DNA from: an uncultured Amaricoccus sp.
GTDB lineage: Bacteria; Pseudomonadota; Alphaproteobacteria; Rhodobacterales; Rhodobacteraceae
Length of the DNA: 10,850 nt
Assembly: GCF_937891315.1 (NCBI RefSeq)
Contig: NZ_CALAGI010000018.1
Location: 1 to 10,850 of the forward strand
Reading direction: 5' to 3'
Shown: positions 7,115-10,850 of the stretch, in pieces
Position numbering within the stretch: position 1 is the stretch's first letter
Layout of the letters: each line of letters opens with the position of its first letter
Program-made: the position numbers and the translations under genes
The notes under the pieces: model-generated
What the model was told of the DNA's origin: nothing
The model's input: the letters and a program-made list of their open reading frames with translations, nothing else
Database searches by the model: none

Positions 7115-8224
7115 TCAAGGGTCGGGCGCCCCGGGCGCGGGGGGGTCGCCCGAGATTTCCCCTTCGGCGGAGGGCGCCCCGTGATAGCTCCGGTACCAGT
7201 CCACGAAGCGCGCGACCCCCTCGGCGATCGGGGTGGCCGGGCGCCAGTTCACCGCGCGGGCGAGGCGCGAGCTGTCGGCGAAGGTATCGGGCACGTCGCC
7301 GGGCTGCGGCGGCAGGAATTCCTGGATCGCCGGGCGCCCGAGCGCGGTCTCGAGCGCGGCGATGAAGTCCGCGAGCTGGACCGGGGCGTTGTTGCCGATA
7401 TTGTAGATCCGGTAGGGCGCGTTCGAGGTGGCCGGGTCGGGCCGGGCCGGATCCCAGTCGGGATCGGGGGTGGCGATCCGGTCGGAGGCGCGGATCACCC
7501 CCTCGACGATATCATCGACATAGGTGAAGTCGCGGCTGTGGCGGCCATGGCTGAAGACCTTGATCGGCCGGCCCTCGGAGATCGCGCGCGCGAACAGCAT
7601 CGGCGCCATGTCCGGCCGGCCCCAGGGGCCATAGACCGTGAAGAAGCGCAGGCCGGTCACCGGCAGGCGGTAGAGATGGGCATAGGCATGCGCCATCAGC
7701 TCGTTCGCCCGCTTGGTCGCGGCGTAGAACTGCAGCGGATGGTCGACTCCCTGGCCTTCCGCGAAGGGCATGGTGGTATTGCCGCCATAGACGCTCGAGG
7801 TGGAGGCGAAGGTGAGATGCGGCGTGCCGGCGTGCCGGCAGGCTTCGAGGATATGGGTGAAGCCGAGGATGTTCGACCGCACATAGGCCAGCGGATTTTC
7901 GAGGCTGTAGCGCACGCCGGCCTGGGCGGCGAGATGGATCACCCGGTCGAACGGGCCCGCCGGCCCGCCCGGCCGGTCGGCGATCCCCTGGGCGAAGGCC
8001 GCGTCGACGGCGGCCTCATCGGCGAGGTCGGCGCGATGGAAGCGGTAGGCGGCGCCGGTCTCGGCGGCGATCCGCTCGAGCTCGGCGAGCCGGGCCTCCT
8101 TCAGCGCCGGATCGTAATAGTCGTTCACCACGTCGAAGACCGCCACCGCGTCGCCACGCGCCATCAGCCGCGCCGCGACATGGAAGCCGATGAAACCCGC
8201 GCCGCCGGTGACGAGAACCCTCAC
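7115..8224 (-). CDS. UDP-glucuronate 4-epimerase (NAD-dependent, extended SDR)
   Basis: Interconverts UDP-glucuronate and UDP-galacturonate in the cytoplasm. The 369-residue product has the Rossmann motif VTGGAGFIGFH (5-15), DVVNDYYDPALKEARL (31-46, typical of UDP-GlcA epimerases), HLAAQAGVRYS (97-107), TSSVYGGNTTMPF (142-154), the catalytic YAATK (Tyr167, Lys171), RFFTVYGPWGRPDMA (193-207) and SRDFTYVDDIVEG (230-242). This motif set favours the GlcA epimerase over GalE. The C-terminal 20 residues are Pro/Gly/Ala-rich and look dispensable. The start is GTG, which overlaps the ugd TGA as GTGA, so the two are co-translated and consecutive in the pathway: Ugd makes the substrate of this enzyme. 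Equivalent enzymes are called LpsL or Gae elsewhere. Confidence 0.9.
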   Translation of the reverse strand: MRVLVTGGAGFIGFHVAARLMARGDAVAVFDVVNDYYDPALKEARLAELERIAAETGAAYRFHRADLADEAAVDAAFAQGIADRPGGPAGPFDRVIHLAAQAGVRYSLENPLAYVRSNILGFTHILEACRHAGTPHLTFASTSSVYGGNTTMPFAEGQGVDHPLQFYAATKRANELMAHAYAHLYRLPVTGLRFFTVYGPWGRPDMAPMLFARAISEGRPIKVFSHGRHSRDFTYVDDIVEGVIRASDRIATPDPDWDPARPDPATSNAPYRIYNIGNNAPVQLADFIAALETALGRPAIQEFLPPQPGDVPDTFADSSRLARAVNWRPATPIAEGVARFVDWYRSYHGAPSAEGEISGDPPAPGAPDP

Positions 8225-9552
8225 GGCACCAGACCGCGGCCGATGGCGTAATAGGCGAAGCCCTTGCGGGCGAGGCGGGCCGGATCATAGAGGTTGCGGC
8301 CGTCGAAGATCACCGGCGCGGCCAGCTTCTCGCGCAGGAGGTCGAAGTCGGGCGCGCGGAACACCTGCCATTCGGTCAGCACGACGAGCGCGTCCGCGCC
8401 CTTCAGCGCCGCCTCCTTGGTGCCGCAGAGCACCAGATCCTCGCGGTCGCCATAGATGCGCTGGGTCTCCTCCATCGCCTCGGGATCATAGGCCTGGACC
8501 TTCGCCCCCGCCTCCCACAAAGCCTCCATCAGCACCCGGCTCGCCGCCTCGCGCATGTCGTCGGTCTGCGGCTTGAAGCTGAGGCCCCAGAGCGCGAAGG
8601 TCCGGCCCTTGAGTTCGCCGCCGTAATGCTTGGCGATCTTGGCGAAGATCACCTCCTTCTGCGCGTCGTTGCGGTCCTCGACCGCCTGCAGCACCTTGGG
8701 CTCGAAGCCGATCTCCTTGGCGGCGTGGATCAGCGCCTTCACGTCCTTCGGAAAGCACGAGCCGCCGTAGCCGGCGCCGGGATAGATGAAGTGATAGCCG
8801 ATGCGCTGGTCCGAGCCGATGCCCTGGCGCACCGCCTCGATATCGGCGCCGAGCCGCTCGGCGAGGTTCGCCATCTCGTTCATGAAGCTGATCTTGGTCG
8901 CGAGCATGCAGTTGGCCGCGTATTTCGTCAGCTCCGCCGAGCGCGGATCCATGACGATGATCTTGTCGTGATTGCGGTTGAACGGCGCATAGACCTCGCG
9001 CAGCAGATCTTCGGAGACGGGATCGGTGGTGCCGATCACGATCCGGTCGGGCCGCATGCAGTCGGCGACGGCGGCGCCTTCCTTCAGGAATTCCGGATTC
9101 GAGACCACGTCGAAACGCAGGTCCGAGCCGCGGGCGCCCAGCACCTCGGCGACGCGGGCGCGCACCTTGTCGGCGGTGCCGACCGGCACGGTCGACTTGT
9201 CGATGATGACTTTCGGTTCGGTCATCTTCTCGGCGATGGTCGAGGCCACCGCCATCACGTATTTCATGTCCGCCGAGCCGTCCTCGTCGGGGGGCGTGCC
9301 CACGGCGATGAACTGGATGCGGGCATGGGCCACCGCCTGGTCGGCGTCGGTGGTGAAATTGAGCCGCCCGGCGGCGTGGTTCTTCCTCACCAGATCCTCG
9401 AGCCCGGGCTCGTAGATCGGCACCTTTCCCGCCTTCAGCCCCTCGACCTTTTCCGCATCGACATCGACGCAGAGCACGTCATGCCCGACCTCGGCCAGGA
9501 TCGTCCCCTGCACGAGACCGACATACCCGGTACCAAAAACTGTGATCTGCAT
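8221..9552 (-). CDS. ugd: UDP-glucose 6-dehydrogenase
   Basis: Oxidises UDP-glucose to UDP-glucuronate using two NAD+. The 443-residue length matches the family. Seen: the NAD site MQITVFGTGYVGLVQG (1-16), VGTPPDEDGSAD (84-95), STVPVGTADKVR (120-131), SNPEFLKEG (151-159), ELTKYAANCMLATKISFMNE (207-226) with the conserved Lys210 and Asn214, and the catalytic cysteine in GYGGSCFPKD (Cys266), plus GLSFKPQTDDMREA (323-336). The start is ATG 9552, preceded by GAGGAG and a 5-nt spacer; a longer reading from 9594 adds 14 residues ahead of the nucleotide-binding strand and lacks support. The gene is followed by the epimerase with a 4-nt overlap. A 173-nt gap upstream leaves room for its own promoter. 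No missing residue is seen. Confidence 0.96.
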   Translation of the reverse strand: MQITVFGTGYVGLVQGTILAEVGHDVLCVDVDAEKVEGLKAGKVPIYEPGLEDLVRKNHAAGRLNFTTDADQAVAHARIQFIAVGTPPDEDGSADMKYVMAVASTIAEKMTEPKVIIDKSTVPVGTADKVRARVAEVLGARGSDLRFDVVSNPEFLKEGAAVADCMRPDRIVIGTTDPVSEDLLREVYAPFNRNHDKIIVMDPRSAELTKYAANCMLATKISFMNEMANLAERLGADIEAVRQGIGSDQRIGYHFIYPGAGYGGSCFPKDVKALIHAAKEIGFEPKVLQAVEDRNDAQKEVIFAKIAKHYGGELKGRTFALWGLSFKPQTDDMREAASRVLMEALWEAGAKVQAYDPEAMEETQRIYGDREDLVLCGTKEAALKGADALVVLTEWQVFRAPDFDLLREKLAAPVIFDGRNLYDPARLARKGFAYYAIGRGLVP

Positions 9553-9725
9553 GAAAACTCCTCGGACGGCGGCGGCGGGGCCCACCTGTTGCATCTCGCC
9601 GTTCGTGACTGTTCGAAACCGTTGCTCGCCTGTTCGCCTCTCGCCTTCGCCGATTACCCGCCGTCCATCCCCTTAACAAGTCGCGGCGGCCGGAATCGGG
9701 GCGGGCCAGACAGAATTGGGGCGGG
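9553..9725 (-). other. Intergenic leader of ugd with phased GTTCG motifs
   Basis: Non-coding gap between the rfbC stop and the ugd start. On the plus strand GTTCG occurs at 9601, 9611 and 9632, with GTTGC at 9621, a spacing near one DNA turn. The left end carries the ugd ribosome site; the right end overlaps a 20-bp-period repeat. A weak TTGTTA/TAATCG pair on the minus strand (17-nt spacing) is too poor to call a promoter. Confidence 0.3.
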
Positions 9726-9730
9726 TCAGA
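9694..9730. repeat. Two 17-bp imperfect direct repeats, 20-bp period
   Basis: AATCGGGGCGGGCCAGA (9694-9710) and AATTGGGGCGGGTCAGA (9714-9730) differ at two positions, both C/T changes. The second copy runs across the rfbC stop codon (9728-9726); the first lies just outside. The 20-bp spacing is close to two helical turns, which would suit tandem protein sites upstream of ugd, but a small local duplication is equally possible. Confidence 0.6.
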
Positions 9731-10280
9731 AGGGACTCTCGAGCTCGTCCAGCCGCGGCTGGACGCGATCCTTGTCCGAGAGCCGCGCCGCCCCGGGCGC
9801 CACCGGCCAGTCGATGCCGAGCGCGGGGTCGTTCCAGAGCAGGCCATGATCATGGTCGGGCGCGTAATAGGCGGTGACCTTGTAGACGATCTCGGTATCG
9901 GGCACGAGCGTGGCGAAACCATGGGCGAAACCCACCGGCACCAGCAGCTGGCGCCAGTTCTCCGCCGAAAGCTCGACCGCCGCGTGGTCGCCGAAGGTCG
10001 GCGCGGCGCGGCGCAGGTCGACCAGCACGTCGAGGATGGCGCCGCGCACACAGCGCACCAGCTTGGCCTGGGCATGCGGCGGGCTCTGGAAATGCAGGCC
10101 GCGCACCACGCCGGTCTCGGTCGAGAGCGAATGATTGTCCTGCACGAATTCGGCGTCGAACCCCATCTCGGCCAGCCGCCGCCGGTTGTAGGTCTCGGAG
10201 AAGAAGCCGCGCGCGTCGCCGAACTTCCTCGGCTCGAGCAGCAACGGTCCTTCGAAGTCAGCCAGTTCGCGCCGCGCCAT
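9726..10280 (-). CDS. rfbC: dTDP-4-dehydrorhamnose 3,5-epimerase
   Basis: RmlC-family cupin that epimerises dTDP-4-keto-6-deoxy-glucose at C3 and C5 in dTDP-L-rhamnose synthesis. The 184-residue length is normal. Seen: EPRKFGDARGFFSETYN (16-32), FVQDNHSLS (45-53), VVRGLHFQSPPHAQAKLVR (58-76) with the catalytic His63 and the substrate-binding Lys73, FAHGFATL (118-125), the active-site region YKVTAYYAP (133-141), and SDKD (168-171), which carries the Asp that pairs with the histidine. The start is ATG 10280, with GAGG about 8 nt upstream. The usual rfbA, rfbB and rfbD partners are absent from the window; they may lie elsewhere, or the enzyme may serve a related 6-deoxy sugar. A decayed acyltransferase gene lies upstream. 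Confidence 0.94.
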   Translation of the reverse strand: MARRELADFEGPLLLEPRKFGDARGFFSETYNRRRLAEMGFDAEFVQDNHSLSTETGVVRGLHFQSPPHAQAKLVRCVRGAILDVLVDLRRAAPTFGDHAAVELSAENWRQLLVPVGFAHGFATLVPDTEIVYKVTAYYAPDHDHGLLWNDPALGIDWPVAPGAARLSDKDRVQPRLDELESPF

Positions 10281-10504
10281 ACTCTCGTCCTCACCAACGC
10301 CTCACAAGATCCCCTCGGGCGACGCGCGCGCCCCCGAAGGCCCGGCGACCCGTTTCGGACATCCGGCGACGGCGTGCAAGCGCGCAGGTCCGCGCGGGCG
10401 GAAAATCCCGCCGGGCGCGGCATCGGCGGCGGGTCGGGCGGGCGATCCCTCGCCGGGGCGCGGCGCGCCGGAAACAGACATTGGAAGGGAGCAGGGCGGT
10501 GGCG
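10281..10504. other. GC-rich stretch with no recognisable gene
   Basis: Between the rfbC start and the acyltransferase remnant I find no coding frame with family resemblance on either strand. Short GC hairpins are possible (GGCGG/CCGCC around 10397-10413; GGCGA-TCCC-TCGCC around 10441-10454), but none has a T-run. It probably includes the eroded remainder of the acyltransferase gene and the unseen promoter of rfbC. Confidence 0.5.
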
Positions 10505-10685
10505 ACGAGGCCGCGGCCGGTGGCGAGCCCGGTCAGGATGATGCCGGTGATCAGACCGCCCGAGATGACGAAAAGGCCGTCGACCCCGGTAAATCCGCCG
10601 GAGAGCCCGGTGGTTCCGAAATGAAACGCGACGATCGGCGGAATGGCGCGCGCGCGAAGCCGTCTATTTCCGTCCGATACTTCAG
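10505..10685 (-). pseudogene. Remnant of an acyltransferase-3 (OafA-like) gene, 5' part only
   Basis: The minus strand encodes the recognisable N-terminus of a membrane O-acyltransferase (acyltransferase 3 family, which acetylates surface glycans). From 10685 it reads CTG-KYRTEIDG, matching the family opening M-K-Y-R-x-E-I-D-G-L-R. After one lost base around 10657-10661 (restoring a C gives DGLR) the frame shifts to LRARAIPPIVAFHFG, then GLSGGFTGVDGLFVISGGLI (about 10612-10553) and TGIILTGLATGR, matching the usual His-containing first helix and the GGFxGVDxFFVISGYLIT block. Similarity stops near 10505 and the remaining roughly 300 residues of such a protein are missing. The usual ATG is a CTG, the frame is broken, and the 3' end is gone, so it cannot make an active enzyme. 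The motif match is by eye. Confidence 0.8.
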
Positions 10686-10760
10686 GTATTATCCGTCCGG
10701 ATCCCGGTCATTTCGACGAAATCCGGCGCTGAGTTCCACGTATTATTATCATAATACCTG
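10683..10760. promoter_or_regulatory. AT-rich palindromic island with three copies of a 10-mer
   Basis: CAGGTATTAT (10683-10692) recurs as CACGTATTAT (10737-10746, one mismatch) and in reverse as ATAATACCTG (10751-10760, exact). The last two copies face each other across TATC, making a 24-bp near-perfect palindrome. Between them lies ATTTCGACGAAAT (10710-10722, 6+1+6 palindrome), nested in CCGGAT/ATCCGG (10697-10702, 10721-10726). Minus-strand TATGAT and GATAAT strings in the palindrome resemble -10 boxes. It stands out from the GC-rich surroundings and sits directly upstream of, and touching, the acyltransferase remnant. Likely an operator/promoter region; the regulator is unknown. Confidence 0.5.
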
Positions 10761-10773
10761 TTATGCCGCGAGT

Positions 10774-10797
10774 CCGCGCCTTGCGACCGCGCCTTGC
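10774..10797. repeat. Perfect 11-bp direct repeat
   Basis: CCGCGCCTTGC occurs at 10774-10784 and 10787-10797, separated by GA (13-bp period). It lies between the AT-rich palindrome and the putative end of the next minus-strand gene. Function unknown; it could be a slippage duplication or tandem sites. Confidence 0.6.
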
Positions 10798-10801
10798 CGG
10801 T

Positions 10802-10850
10802 TCATGCGCGCAGTTCGTCCTCGAGATGGTCGGCGAGTCGCAGCGCCATC
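10802..10850 (-). CDS. Possible C-terminal end of an unidentified minus-strand gene (partial)
   Basis: The minus strand from the window edge reads MALRLADHLEDELRA and then a TGA at 10804-10802. The residues look like an amphipathic C-terminal helix, and most codons end in G or C. Only 15 codons are visible, the start lies outside the window, and no family can be named. If real, it is followed by about 115 nt of regulatory-looking DNA before the acyltransferase remnant. Confidence 0.3.
   Translation of the reverse strand, partial: MALRLADHLEDELRA

Noticed and set aside
7061..7127. CCGACCC/GGGTCGG and GCCCG/CGGGC pairings after the epimerase stop as a terminator
   Set aside because: The longer pairing spans about 60 nt with a large loop and the shorter is only 5 bp overlapping the stop codon; no T-run follows.
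4759..7365. A very long open frame on the plus strand (868 codons) opposite the fusion gene
   Set aside because: It is antisense to a gene with clear FkbM and glycosyltransferase motifs; the translation is low-complexity Arg/Gly/Ala/Leu with no family features, as expected opposite GC-rich genes.
9479..10423. A 314-codon minus-strand frame overlapping rfbC and extending upstream
   Set aside because: Different frame from the recognisable RmlC protein; Arg/Pro/Ser-rich with no motifs.
10683..10760. Inverted 10-mers as terminal repeats of a tiny mobile element
   Set aside because: Only 58 bp lie between them, no flanking target duplication is visible, and the third copy fits an operator cluster better.
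1..10850. tRNA, rRNA, CRISPR arrays, insertion sequences, phage genes
   Set aside because: No cloverleaf-like sequence, spaced repeat array, transposase motif or integrase motif was seen on either strand.

Overview
The window is GC-rich DNA with most codons ending in G or C, tight 1-4 nt gene overlaps, and a gene set typical of an alphaproteobacterial surface-polysaccharide locus (capsule or O-antigen-like). The organism cannot be named from the sequence; an Alphaproteobacterium is the best inference from composition and gene style.

Left arm, plus strand (225-2664): an ABC-2 polysaccharide export permease of the KpsM/RkpT type, a family 2 glycosyltransferase that overlaps it by 1 nt, and a class I SAM-dependent methyltransferase. 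The partner ATPase (KpsT type) is not in the window. A perfect 8-bp GC hairpin lies at the convergent junction with the right arm.

Right arm, minus strand (10280 down to 2740), read from right to left: rfbC (dTDP-4-dehydrorhamnose 3,5-epimerase), ugd (UDP-glucose 6-dehydrogenase), a UDP-glucuronate 4-epimerase, a 754-residue FkbM-methyltransferase/coiled-coil/glycosyltransferase fusion, a second family 2 glycosyltransferase, a previously unassigned 56-codon ORF, and a stand-alone FkbM methyltransferase. The ugd-epimerase pair and the glycosyltransferase/small-ORF/FkbM trio are joined by 4-nt overlaps of start and stop codons.

Far right (10281-10850): no intact gene. It holds the decayed 5' end of an acyltransferase-3 (OafA-like) gene with one frameshift and a lost 3' part, an AT-rich palindromic island, an 11-bp direct repeat, and the possible last codons of another minus-strand gene.

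Together: Ugd and the epimerase would supply UDP-glucuronate and UDP-galacturonate, RfbC contributes to dTDP-L-rhamnose, the glycosyltransferases assemble the chain, three methyltransferase domains could decorate it, and the permease exports it. An acetylation function may once have been present and been lost. The most unusual items are the fusion protein, the doubly coupled 56-residue ORF, the acyltransferase remnant and the palindromic island beside it.
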